From NCBI GenBank assembly GCA_002796245.1, contig PCWT01000062.1, forward strand, positions 21,039 through 62,585: a stretch of DNA of 41,547 nt, written 5' to 3'. The position numbers and the translations under genes are program-made. Position 1 is the first letter of the stretch. The number at the start of each line of letters is the position of its first letter. The notes beneath the pieces were generated by a model. It made no database searches. It was not told where the DNA came from and worked only from the letters and a program-made list of their open reading frames with translations. The DNA is from Gammaproteobacteria bacterium CG11_big_fil_rev_8_21_14_0_20_46_22. Its GTDB lineage: Bacteria; Pseudomonadota; Gammaproteobacteria; UBA12402. Positions 28,563 through 36,198 of this stretch are shown one piece after another.

Positions 28563-29675
28563 TTACTCGCTATAAATTTGTGACTGTATTGCCTCATCCA
28601 AGGCATGCGTCGCATTCTCAATCATCGGCGTTTTAAAAGGACGCTCTAAGGTTGCCTCAATACACCAGTGCCCAAAAGGCCCTGCCACTTCAACGGTCGG
28701 TGTCTGACGGCCTACAGCATTAAGCATATACCATAATCGCCGATCGATGACTTTTAGCCATAAAAAATCTGCCGATGCCAACACGCCAGAAGCACGCGCA
28801 ATATTAAGTATCGACGCCATGACCGTTAAAACATACGCGTGATGCGAAACCGTGGTTTCAACCAAGGGATTATTTTCATGCTTGGCCAGTAAGGCTTTCA
28901 CACCTGAAAAATTCAGTTTTCCGCCGTTGGCTGAAGCGGCAATTTGCATGAGCAGGGCATGCGAGGCCTCTGCATCACCTGCAATTCTAGCCGCAAAAGC
29001 GGCAAATAAAGCCTTTACATGCATAGGCAACGCTTCGGTTCCTCTCCACAAAGGCCCGAGCTGCTTTACAAAGAGCTGATTAGCTTTAGGCTTAACCAAG
29101 GTCGCCACCAATTTAGCATCCTTGCGCAACATACCCTCTTCTAAGGCTCTGCGCTGAATTTTCAAAAGACCCTGAGTTTTAGCGAACTCCATCGGCGTTT
29201 TCGCCATGGCCCAAGGACCCTGGTCGATATCTATGCTAACCAAATCTTCTTTCACAACAGGGGTGATTTGAGGCCAGTTTTTGTATTCCTTGGCCAGCAA
29301 AGTTTTCATCGTGTAAACGGTTTTAAAACGGGTACCCACCCCACGATTAAACAACAGCGCGCCCAATATCACGAGCAAGATCATGACAGGGATCATATAA
29401 AAGGTGCCGACTTCAGTCACCAAACCGACAAGCTCGGCTATATCCACACCTTTAATCGGGGTGTTAAGCATTTGCTGGCGCAGCACCTCCGCTTTTGGCC
29501 AAACCAACCCAACAAGCCAAAGCTCGCCTGATTTGATGTAAAAAATAGCAGTGACGATCTCACGCTTGAAGATAAACCAAATCACAACGGCCATCACAAA
29601 GACAAGGAATGAAATCCACATGGCGGCCATGTGATTATCCGTACTTTGTCCCTGTTGTGACGGCGCTGGAGGCAT
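28563..29675 (-). CDS. icmP: Dot/Icm coupling-complex protein IcmP (DotM)
   Basis: A 370-residue inner-membrane protein. Three hydrophobic segments (MWISFLVFVMAVVIWFIF; a shorter one near 50; MIPVMILLVILGALLF) are followed by the cytoplasmic DotM domain, which in Legionella binds effectors carrying glutamate-rich signals through basic patches. Segments such as KIQRRALEEGMLRKDAKLVATLVKP and FKTPMIENATHALDEA are consistent with this family (also TrbA-like proteins of IncI plasmids). It is the first gene of the minus-strand block; icmQ, its usual upstream neighbour, is separated from it by an unrelated gene on the other strand. Confidence 0.93.
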   Translation of the reverse strand: MPPAPSQQGQSTDNHMAAMWISFLVFVMAVVIWFIFKREIVTAIFYIKSGELWLVGLVWPKAEVLRQQMLNTPIKGVDIAELVGLVTEVGTFYMIPVMILLVILGALLFNRGVGTRFKTVYTMKTLLAKEYKNWPQITPVVKEDLVSIDIDQGPWAMAKTPMEFAKTQGLLKIQRRALEEGMLRKDAKLVATLVKPKANQLFVKQLGPLWRGTEALPMHVKALFAAFAARIAGDAEASHALLMQIAASANGGKLNFSGVKALLAKHENNPLVETTVSHHAYVLTVMASILNIARASGVLASADFLWLKVIDRRLWYMLNAVGRQTPTVEVAGPFGHWCIEATLERPFKTPMIENATHALDEAIQSQIYSE

Positions 29676-29704
29676 AATACAATCCGTTTAGATTTTCAGG
29701 GGGC

Positions 29705-29746
29705 AGTATAGCAAAAAACTTACACTGAGTGCGACAAAATCTTACA
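29705..29746 (-). promoter_or_regulatory. icmP promoter with two TGTAAG direct repeats
   Basis: On the minus strand an extended -10 TGCTATACT (TATACT at 29705-29710) lacks a recognisable -35. Two TGTAAG hexamers in the same direction lie upstream, at 29719-29724 and 29741-29746, 22 bases apart (about two helical turns). This arrangement is typical of a promoter that needs an activator binding to direct repeats. The -10 lies 30 bases before the icmP start. Confidence 0.5.
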
Positions 29747-29827
29747 ATGGCTTCGCCGGCACCCCCAAGGCCGTCCAAGCAAAGCTCTTTGTCTTTTTCG
29801 CAAGCACTATGGTACATTCGAACTATT

Positions 29828-30670
29828 ATGGAAAAGCCTAAAAAACCCTTCAACAGCCCACGCATCGGCACCAGTCTTTTTGGCCACACCGTAGGGCGCA
29901 ACCTCGGCGCCAACGCACAAACAGATAAAGACGACGATGACGGACGTAGTGGCGGCAAGCAAACGCAATTGCAAGCTGGCATTATTGAAAGCGCCATCAA
30001 GAAAAGCAAAGCCGATAAAAAGCAAAAAAAAGATACCGAAGCCAACGCCACTCGACAAGAAAAAATCGACCGAGAAACAAGCAAAAAAACGGAACGCATA
30101 AAGCTCGCGGAAAAATACCTCCAAAGCCTTCTGGCGATTCGGGCGGGTTTCAAAATTGGCAACATTGATCCATCCGCACTAAAAGACGCCAAATACAAAG
30201 CCTTTCAAAGTCACCACCGAAGTGTAGAGATGGGCATTCAACCGAGCCTGGAAGAGCAGCTACATTATGCACAAATAACCGGCTCAATCACGGGCACACT
30301 GAGCGGTGCGTCAGGCAAGTCGATCACCGCTATGGAAAGCGAAGGGCCTATAAGCAACTGGCACGGTGTTCAATACATCAGCGCTCACGCTTCACTTGAT
30401 CTTGTCCCTCTCATGAATAACCCACACGCACCAGCAAGACACTACGTTTTAACGGGCGGACACACCGAAGCATCCAGCTCAAATTACACCGCCAATGGAA
30501 GAGTGCCTGGGCTATTATTTCAACAACAGCAAGCTACGCCAAGCAGCAGGCTGCCGAACATGGCTTACAATCGATACACAGGCTTTTCCGCAGGGGCTAT
30601 TAAAAGCAATGAAATGGCCTTAGAAAACGACCTTCTTGATAAGCAAAATACATTTCAGGGTAAAAAATAA
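29828..30670 (+). CDS. Unknown charged protein encoded inside the icm cluster; possible effector
   Basis: A 280-residue protein with no signal peptide, no clear transmembrane helix and no family I recognise. It has an N-terminal Pro/Gly/Asp-rich part with DKDDDDGRSGG, a Lys/Glu-rich helical, probably coiled-coil region (about 50-100, KKSKADKKQKK onward), and a C-terminal half rich in Ser, Asn, His and Gln (FQQQQATPSSRL) ending KNEMALEND-like and QGKK. It is transcribed against the icm genes, between icmQ and icmP, which are neighbours in Legionella. I chose the ATG at 29828; an in-frame ATG at 29729 would add 33 residues overlapping the icmP promoter. A secreted substrate or a lineage-specific Dot/Icm factor is possible but unproven. 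Confidence 0.65.
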   Translation: MEKPKKPFNSPRIGTSLFGHTVGRNLGANAQTDKDDDDGRSGGKQTQLQAGIIESAIKKSKADKKQKKDTEANATRQEKIDRETSKKTERIKLAEKYLQSLLAIRAGFKIGNIDPSALKDAKYKAFQSHHRSVEMGIQPSLEEQLHYAQITGSITGTLSGASGKSITAMESEGPISNWHGVQYISAHASLDLVPLMNNPHAPARHYVLTGGHTEASSSNYTANGRVPGLLFQQQQATPSSRLPNMAYNRYTGFSAGAIKSNEMALENDLLDKQNTFQGKK

Positions 30671-30696
30671 GCTCGAACACCATCCAGGGCACACCC

Positions 30697-31356
30697 CTAG
30701 ATTTCAAGCAGCTTGTGTCCATCTAAATGATATTCTTTGCCTTTACAAATGAACGCCAAAATATTTTTTTGCTTTAAAGCAGACTCTCTCAGGCGCAGCA
30801 AAACATTACCATGAAGGTCACGCAACTGGCTTTCTTGAGCATTTAACGCAACATCATCGCGACTCACCTTGACCTTCAAAACACCGTGATTCTGAGGATG
30901 ATTCTTGTTTCTTAGCAAGGCCTCAACATCCTCCATGCGCGCATAAACAGGTCGGTTAACGCTATGCTCATCTAAAGCATGCTGAGCCAAAAAACGCTCC
31001 CAGCTACTTAAACGAAGACCGTGCGCATTATACAAATAGACATACACAACAAGCTCATTATCCTGTAAGGCACGCGCGCTAGCTATTTGCTGTGTCTCAT
31101 CGGCCTGAGCCCGGGTTTGTTCATCCAACAAACCTTGCATACGCTGCTCAATTTGCTGCAGCTGAGATTGCAACACTAAGAAACGAGAGCCAATGCCTGC
31201 CTGTTCACGCAAGCTTGCTTCTTGCTTAATTAAATCTTGAATAAACGGCAGCACACTTTCAACATCCACCTCATCACTATCTAAGGCAGATAAGCGATGA
31301 GCTTCTTCCATTAACAGTGACTCAATACGAGTTAAATAGTCTTTTTCATTAGCCAT
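30697..31356 (-). CDS. icmQ: Dot/Icm protein IcmQ
   Basis: A 219-residue protein: an N-terminal helical domain (YLTRIESLLMEEAHRL, then SREQAGIG-like SLREQAGIGSRFLVLQSQLQQIEQRM) and a C-terminal alpha/beta domain (ELVVYVYLYNAHGLRLSSWERFL, NRPVYARMEDVEALLRNKNHPQNHGVLKVKV). In Legionella, IcmQ inserts in membranes, is held in check by the chaperone IcmR, and its C-terminal domain binds NAD+. The ATG at 31356 has no Shine-Dalgarno and overlaps the stop of the small ORF at 31349-31495, so it is probably translated by coupling. In-frame sequence upstream of that ATG is low-complexity and unlikely to be coding in this frame. Confidence 0.88.
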   Translation of the reverse strand: MANEKDYLTRIESLLMEEAHRLSALDSDEVDVESVLPFIQDLIKQEASLREQAGIGSRFLVLQSQLQQIEQRMQGLLDEQTRAQADETQQIASARALQDNELVVYVYLYNAHGLRLSSWERFLAQHALDEHSVNRPVYARMEDVEALLRNKNHPQNHGVLKVKVSRDDVALNAQESQLRDLHGNVLLRLRESALKQKNILAFICKGKEYHLDGHKLLEI

Positions 31357-31495
31357 GCGGTTTGTCTTGCTGTTCTGTTTGTTGTTGTTTTTTTGCATCC
31401 CCAGCCCTGGTGTCAACATGTTCCAAAAAACGCTTTGCCATTGTGGCAATCTGTCGGAGTCTGCGACTCAAATCATTCGTATCAAGTTTAGTCAT
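31349..31495 (-). CDS. Small ORF in the icmR position; candidate IcmR functional homologue (FIR)
   Basis: A 48-codon frame lies exactly between icmS and icmQ. Its ATG (31493-31495) overlaps the last codons of icmS, and its TAA (31349-31351) lies eight bases into icmQ, so all three would be translationally coupled. The product begins MTKLDTNDLSRRLRQIATMA, continues as a predicted amphipathic helix to about residue 30, and ends with a Gln/Lys-rich tail. In Legionella this place holds icmR, and in other Legionellales it holds unrelated FIR genes whose proteins bind IcmQ. Location and overlaps are seen; function is inferred. It is shorter than known FIRs as far as I recall. Confidence 0.6.
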   Translation of the reverse strand: MTKLDTNDLSRRLRQIATMAKRFLEHVDTRAGDAKKQQQTEQQDKPHG

Positions 31496-31859
31496 AAAAC
31501 AACTCATCCAATGAAGTCGCACGCTTGTCTGGTGACGCCTTAGCTAACTCACACAGCACATCAATCAAACACAAATATCGCAGTGCATCAGGTGAGAGAC
31601 TATCAAACGTGACACTACTGCCCGTCATCGAGCCCGGAGCCTCTTCAAAGGTGACGCCAATGCCATAGCCTAAGCATAAAGCACAAAGTTGATCCGCACG
31701 ACGAGCAATGGCAGGCAATAAAGCACTCTCAGCAAACACTTCAACGTAGGTCGCAGGACGACCTTTCATCGTAAAGCTGATCCCGAGTTTCTTCATAATA
31801 CGAGCTAAGTTAGCAGCAATTTCTTTTGCGATCTCATCTGAAGTTCTCAAATCCGACAT
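31488..31859 (-). CDS. icmS: Dot/Icm secretion chaperone IcmS
   Basis: A 123-residue acidic cytoplasmic protein. It begins MSDLRTSDEIAKEIAANLAR and contains KGRPATYVEVFAESALLPAIARRADQLCALCLGYGIGV, the conserved IcmS core. IcmS pairs with IcmW to form the adaptor that recognises effectors and hands them to DotL. The ATG at 31859 has TAGGAG at proper spacing; an upstream in-frame reading to 31925 shadows icmT. It follows icmT by eight bases and overlaps the small icmR-position ORF. Confidence 0.93.
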   Translation of the reverse strand: MSDLRTSDEIAKEIAANLARIMKKLGISFTMKGRPATYVEVFAESALLPAIARRADQLCALCLGYGIGVTFEEAPGSMTGSSVTFDSLSPDALRYLCLIDVLCELAKASPDKRATSLDELFYD

Positions 31860-31867
31860 GATTGCTC

Positions 31868-32113
31868 CTAGCGCCACCAAGGGGACGACACTTTTCGTCG
31901 CCCTACCAAACTTGTACGAAACCAACGCCAGAAAACCACAAGAGTGAAGCCATAGCGTTCAAGAATCCCAAAAAACAGCGTCGCAATGACAGCCAGAACA
32001 AACGTCCAAAGCTTGATATGAAGCAAAAATAGCAGTAGTGGAAACGCTGCTCTCGCATCGATCATGAAGAATCGGGCCGCCCGTGCGCTGTCCCGCCAGT
32101 GTGCTCCTGACAT
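31868..32113 (-). CDS. icmT: Dot/Icm membrane protein IcmT
   Basis: An 81-residue inner-membrane protein. The N-terminus HWRDSARAARFFMIDARAAFP is the IcmT signature, followed by two adjacent hydrophobic stretches (LLLFLLHIKLWTFVLAVIATLFFGIL) and a basic C-terminal tail (RRKVSSPWWR). In Legionella, IcmT is needed for type IVB secretion and has been linked to egress from host cells. It is the first gene of icmT-icmS-(small ORF)-icmQ and diverges from dotD. Confidence 0.93.
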   Translation of the reverse strand: MSGAHWRDSARAARFFMIDARAAFPLLLFLLHIKLWTFVLAVIATLFFGILERYGFTLVVFWRWFRTSLVGRRKVSSPWWR

Positions 32114-32132
32114 AAGCCTTTACCTACAACAA

Positions 32133-32154
32133 TGTAAGACCAAAAGTGTAGCAA
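32133..32154 (-). promoter_or_regulatory. Likely icmT promoter (-10) with a nearby CTTACA half-site
   Basis: On the minus strand TGCTACACT (extended -10, TACACT at about 32147-32152) lies 33 bases before the icmT start, with TTTATC 17 bases upstream as a weak -35. A single TGTAAG/CTTACA hexamer (32133-32138) lies just downstream. The half-site alone is weak evidence for shared control. Confidence 0.35.
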
Positions 32155-32223
32155 CTTTTACCTCAGCGATAAAGCGGTATCTCGACGCCAAAACCTAGGG
32201 CACGCCCTGGCTTCTCTACTTTA

Positions 32224-32251
32224 TTGATTTTTCAGAGCGAGGTCGTATAAT
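32224..32251 (+). promoter_or_regulatory. Promoter of dotD-dotC-dotB
   Basis: -35 TTGATT (32224-32229), a 16-base spacer and a consensus -10 TATAAT (32246-32251). The leader to the dotD start at 32358 is about 100 bases and contains no TGTAAG element, unlike the icmL, icmW and icmP promoters. Confidence 0.6.
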
Positions 32252-32357
32252 TTTCCTTGGGTTTTTTTACGTGAAATTTAATAGCATTTATCCACGTTGA
32301 CTTTTTGAACAACCCTGTGTTTCAATGGCCAATGGATTACAAACAGGTAAGACTTTT

Positions 32358-32840
32358 ATGATCTACAGACTGTCCGCACTACTCTTGATAGTCGCAGCAC
32401 TGACCGCTTGCGCGCCCAAAGTACCCGCACCCCGGTGGACACCCACCGAAGATCACGCAGTCAATGTTACCCTTTCAGAAGCCGCAACCTCGGTCAGCCA
32501 TAACCTGACCACACTCGCCGCAAATGAGCAGGCCGCTAATCCACCAAAAACTGTGAACGTTCCGCCTAATCCTGCAAGCTATGACATGAACATCAAAGCC
32601 TCTGTGAACTGGCAGGGCGGTATTGAGCCGTTGTTGAAATCCCTTGTGGCCAAAACAGACTATCACCTACATATTTTAGGCAATCGACCGTCTATCCCTG
32701 TTATCATCAATATTGACGTCAAAAATGAAATGATCGGCAACATTATTCGAGATGCAGCACTGCAAGCCGGCGATCAAGCTCAAGTGGTCATCCTACCTTC
32801 ACGCAAAATTGTTGAATTGCGCTATGGAGAAAAAGCTTAA
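32358..32840 (+). CDS. dotD: Dot/Icm outer-membrane lipoprotein DotD
   Basis: A 160-residue lipoprotein (LLLIVAALTAC lipobox). A Pro/Thr-rich linker precedes the conserved secretin-N0-like domain (SVNWQGGIEPLLKSLVAKTDYHL, IRDAALQAGDQAQVVILPSRKIVELRY). DotD with DotC places DotH at the outer membrane. I chose the ATG at 32358 because the signal peptide starts there; an in-frame ATG at 32325 only adds a hydrophilic leader. dotC follows after two bases. Confidence 0.93.
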   Translation: MIYRLSALLLIVAALTACAPKVPAPRWTPTEDHAVNVTLSEAATSVSHNLTTLAANEQAANPPKTVNVPPNPASYDMNIKASVNWQGGIEPLLKSLVAKTDYHLHILGNRPSIPVIINIDVKNEMIGNIIRDAALQAGDQAQVVILPSRKIVELRYGEKA

Positions 32841-32842
32841 AC

Positions 32843-33658
32843 ATGATCAAACGTCTTTGCATCATCTCAAGCCTTATCCTCGCCTTATCGGCTTGCGCAT
32901 CACAGCACCAAAACAGTGTCGACACAACAAACCTCTACCAGCTAGAAACACTCACGCAACAAAACACCCCCCTGCCTGAAGGCCAAGGTATTTCAAACAT
33001 TCGCTTACAAGCCTTAAAAGAAGTGGCCACCTCTATTGGCGCACAAGGTGGCCTTGCCTTCCAAGCCGGACGCATTGATGATCAGCTTCAAGCCCAAGCA
33101 CGCACACTCGACTCTGTGTTCAATTTTCAAGGCATGCTACTGGCGCACAATGTACTACCCCCCGTGCTTGAACAAGGCGATCAACTAGTGAACCTCAACG
33201 ATAACGACACGATTCGCATCGCCGATAAAACCTACAAAATCGTGCAGCAAGCTCGTTTTGTAACAAACGCGCCAAACTGGCGACAATACCTCTGGATGTC
33301 CTATAAAAAACCGGCGCTACCTGACCAAACCTTATTACCACGCAATGATGCCGAGCGAGAAGTATGGATCAAGCATGTCCGCGCAGGCTGGAAACAAGGC
33401 ATCATGCAAGCAAAAAATATGTATGCCGCCAACCTTGCACGCTTAAAGCGTGACTATAATGGCATGGTACTCTACCGCGAACTGTTAACCCGGAACATGG
33501 TTAGCAAACCGTTCGTGGCGCAAGCCAACTTAGGCGTCACCAGTAATAGCAGTGACTCACAGCTTTACATCAACGATAAAGTCTTGCGCATCACGGCCCT
33601 ACCGAAACTAAACCCGAAAAGTACGCAATGGAAAGCTGTGGTAACGCATGAGCAATGA
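32843..33658 (+). CDS. dotC: Dot/Icm outer-membrane lipoprotein DotC
   Basis: A 271-residue lipoprotein with a signal peptide ending LILALSAC. The DotC family core is clear: SNIRLQALKEVATSIGAQGGLAFQAGRID, FNFQGMLLAHNVLPPVLEQG, and APNWRQYLWMSYKKPALPDQTLLPRNDAEREVW. DotC is an outer-membrane part of the Dot core needed for DotH localisation. It overlaps dotB by 11 bases, in the order dotD-dotC-dotB seen in Legionella and Coxiella. Confidence 0.96.
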   Translation: MIKRLCIISSLILALSACASQHQNSVDTTNLYQLETLTQQNTPLPEGQGISNIRLQALKEVATSIGAQGGLAFQAGRIDDQLQAQARTLDSVFNFQGMLLAHNVLPPVLEQGDQLVNLNDNDTIRIADKTYKIVQQARFVTNAPNWRQYLWMSYKKPALPDQTLLPRNDAEREVWIKHVRAGWKQGIMQAKNMYAANLARLKRDYNGMVLYRELLTRNMVSKPFVAQANLGVTSNSSDSQLYINDKVLRITALPKLNPKSTQWKAVVTHEQ

Positions 33659-34790
33659 TCACTTTCTCCCGCACGAGCCGATTCGTTTTGACAAACATCA
33701 TCTAGATCAATTATTGGTACTGTGCTACCAGCGCGAAGCCTCAGACATTACGCTGCAAACGAATGAACCGGTCTTCGCAGAGATTCATGGGCGATTAGTG
33801 CGCGTAACCCAACGCCGCCTATCGGCCAATGAGTTATCTGAAATCATCAATATCATGTACGGCCCCAACGGTACTACGCAGCTTTTAAGTGGCACCGATG
33901 TTGACACACATTATGAAATCAAGCCCGCTCGCCACGAGCGCTACCGCTTTCGTATCAACGGCACAGCCTGCATGGTTGACGGCTTCGACGGGATTCAAGT
34001 CACAGCACGATCCATTCCAAACGAACCACCCGACATCGAAACTCTAGAGCTTGATAAAACCTTACTCGCATCCCTAGAACCCGACCAAGGTGTCATCTAT
34101 GTCACAGGTGCGACAGGTTCGGGCAAAAGCACACTGCTCGCCTCAATCATTAAACATATCGTAAAAAAGCCTGACAGCAACCGTAAAGTTTTGACCTACG
34201 AATCACCGATTGAATTTGTGTATGATGATATCGAGATGCCAAGCGCTATCGTGAGCCAATCCGAAATTCCTCGCCACTTACCGAGCTTTGCAGCTGGCGT
34301 GCGCAATGCGCTGCGCCGAAAACCGCAACTCATTCTTGTCGGGGAAGCACGAGATGCTGAAACTATCAATGCTGTGATGGAGGCAGCCATGACAGGTCAT
34401 CCTGTCTACACCACTTTACACAGTAACGGGGTAGCAGAAACTGTCCGCCGATTAGTGAACACGTATCCGCAAGAAGAACGCCATGGAAAAAGCGTGGATC
34501 TGTTCGAAACCATCCGCGTGGTTGTCTGGCAAAAGCTTATACCAAGCTTAGACGGCAGGCGTGTAGCACTTCGCGAATACCTTGTTTTTAACGAAGAAGT
34601 TCGCGACCGTTTACTTGCCGAAGAACCAGATAACGCTACCGCTGTCACGCGCCGCTTACTGAAAGAATTGGGCCAAACCATGGAAGTGGACGCCAATAAA
34701 AAATATGAACAAGGCTTGATTTCAGAGAGAGATCACCGCATTCTTGTCGCTTCATCACGTAAAGCGGATCAAGATGCGGGGATTACATGA
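33648..34790 (+). CDS. dotB: Dot/Icm ATPase DotB
   Basis: A 380-residue PilT-like secretion ATPase, the cytoplasmic hexamer that joins DotO during substrate transfer. Walker A is GATGSGKST (154-162); the acidic Asp box, Walker B (LILVGEARDAETINAVMEA) and the His box (GHPVYTTLHSNG) follow in order. Length is close to the Legionella protein. It overlaps the following membrane-protein gene by an ATGA junction. Confidence 0.97.
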   Translation: MSNDHFLPHEPIRFDKHHLDQLLVLCYQREASDITLQTNEPVFAEIHGRLVRVTQRRLSANELSEIINIMYGPNGTTQLLSGTDVDTHYEIKPARHERYRFRINGTACMVDGFDGIQVTARSIPNEPPDIETLELDKTLLASLEPDQGVIYVTGATGSGKSTLLASIIKHIVKKPDSNRKVLTYESPIEFVYDDIEMPSAIVSQSEIPRHLPSFAAGVRNALRRKPQLILVGEARDAETINAVMEAAMTGHPVYTTLHSNGVAETVRRLVNTYPQEERHGKSVDLFETIRVVVWQKLIPSLDGRRVALREYLVFNEEVRDRLLAEEPDNATAVTRRLLKELGQTMEVDANKKYEQGLISERDHRILVASSRKADQDAGIT

Positions 34791-36103
34791 AACGAAGGCA
34801 CCTCAATAATCTGACGACCATCATCACAATCCTGGCCATCCTAGCGCTGATTTACCTTGCCGCTTACATTTTTCAAAACAAGCTGTACCAGGCATTCAGC
34901 ATCACCTTACTTAGCTTGCCAATCCTCATTCTGTTTGTACTTTTACCGATAGGACGAACACGCTTGCAATCAGAAGGGATCTTCTCGCAGAGACGCTATG
35001 TATTACCACGCATCCTACTCGTGCAATTACTGAGCTTCATCTTCTTCTTTTCCAGCATGAGCTTTTTTACCCACACACTCATGCTAAGCCAGTCCCCTGA
35101 AACGGTACTTCATCACACTCGCACATTCTATCATACCCTCTTTGCTGGCTTTGGCTTATTCCCCTGGGGCATGGCCATTTTATTTGCCCTATCGATCGAC
35201 ACGCTCAGCAAAAAAAAAGGCTCCACACTAGGCTCACCGCTGGATACGAAAGCAAACTCACTAGGACTCACCATGGCGATCAATGGCGTCTACAATACGC
35301 TACGCCTAGGCTTCTTGACCATATTAAGCAGCTTCATCATTTTCTTTGCCATGGAATTATGCAATTTGCTGTATGGGCCATTTTCGCTTTCACACAATAG
35401 CGTGATCGGCGGGGCCGTCAGTATCGTATTGCTGATTATTTTCACCCAGCAGCGCTTTACTCGCTTAATAGAACAACTGAAAAAACGTCACCATGGCCTT
35501 TTTCTTTACATGCTTGTACTGATTGCTATAAGCCTTGCTGTTTGTCTTGTGCTCAATTTTGTTTTCATCCTATTTCACAAGCACATCGATATTACCGGCA
35601 AGCACCTAACTCTTCACGCCTGGTGGCTACACTTGAATAGCTTTTCAATTTTTGAATTTTACGCCATTGCCTGGTGGTTACTTTTATCTCCGCTACTCGG
35701 CTCATTGCTCTGGCAATTAAGTACATCACTTTCTTACAGGCGCCTAATCAGTTATAGCCTTCCACTGCCGATTATCGTGCAATTCACAAGCCCTTATTGG
35801 CTAAACGCAATCAACTTCTCTGCTGAGCACACACTCATCACCTGCTTCGCAATTCAAGCAGCGCTGATCATAGGAATACTCTACTTCTCAAGCCGCCCTT
35901 GCTTCAACCAAACCCTTTGGCTTGGCTACCTAAATCAACGCAACATCAAACCACGCCATCGATTAGAAATTTTAGCATTACTTATTCCAATCCTATTGGT
36001 CTGTGTCTCATTACACGCCAATGTATTTAGCGTATTGTTATTCGCAGGCATTAGCTTTACTGTATTACTCTCTGAAATCATGCTGCTATTTCGAATGAAA
36101 TAA
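34787..36103 (+). CDS. Polytopic membrane protein, BCCT-transporter-like, in the dotDCB operon
   Basis: A 438-residue protein with about 11-12 transmembrane helices, translationally coupled to dotB. Two segments resemble betaine/carnitine/choline transporters: GFGLFPWGMAILFALSI matches the BCCT 'HWGLHPWA' helix region, and FYAIAWWLLLSPLLGSLLW followed by RRLISYSLPLP matches the 'WW.SW.PF.G.F.ARIS.GRT' signature, but with most signature residues replaced. It may be a diverged transporter, or a fold reused for another role. Nothing in its sequence shows a direct part in secretion; the tight coupling suggests it. I do not know a gene name for it. Confidence 0.55.
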   Translation: MKRRHLNNLTTIITILAILALIYLAAYIFQNKLYQAFSITLLSLPILILFVLLPIGRTRLQSEGIFSQRRYVLPRILLVQLLSFIFFFSSMSFFTHTLMLSQSPETVLHHTRTFYHTLFAGFGLFPWGMAILFALSIDTLSKKKGSTLGSPLDTKANSLGLTMAINGVYNTLRLGFLTILSSFIIFFAMELCNLLYGPFSLSHNSVIGGAVSIVLLIIFTQQRFTRLIEQLKKRHHGLFLYMLVLIAISLAVCLVLNFVFILFHKHIDITGKHLTLHAWWLHLNSFSIFEFYAIAWWLLLSPLLGSLLWQLSTSLSYRRLISYSLPLPIIVQFTSPYWLNAINFSAEHTLITCFAIQAALIIGILYFSSRPCFNQTLWLGYLNQRNIKPRHRLEILALLIPILLVCVSLHANVFSVLLFAGISFTVLLSEIMLLFRMK

Positions 36104-36198
36104 ACAACCGTGGGTAAGCCGTGGTGTTTTCTGTTTTGGAATGCCCCATCGCGTATCGAAGCACCTATTGAACAATGGCGATTATCCGTCATATTGCG

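Noticed and set aside
29828..30120. Faint resemblance of the FG-containing N-terminus plus Lys-rich helix of the unknown protein to the eukaryotic pinin domain
   Set aside because: Only a few residues fit and the conserved C-terminal part of that domain is missing; composition bias explains the rest.
29635..30198. 187-codon minus-strand frame opposite the unknown gene
   Set aside because: Its product is hydrophobic and Ser/Leu-rich, as expected from the antisense of a Lys/Glu/Ala-rich gene, and it has no ribosome binding site; it also collides with the icmP promoter and start.
31357..31449. In-frame upstream extension of icmQ with alternative starts (e.g. TTG 31449, ATG 31398)
   Set aside because: The extension reads low-complexity sequence (Lys/Asn/Gln-rich) and lies over the coupled small ORF in another frame, which ends at the icmQ ATG in the way expected for coupled genes.
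32197..32208. AGGGCACGCCCT palindrome between icmT and dotD considered as a terminator
   Set aside because: The stem is only five base pairs and no T-run follows on either strand.
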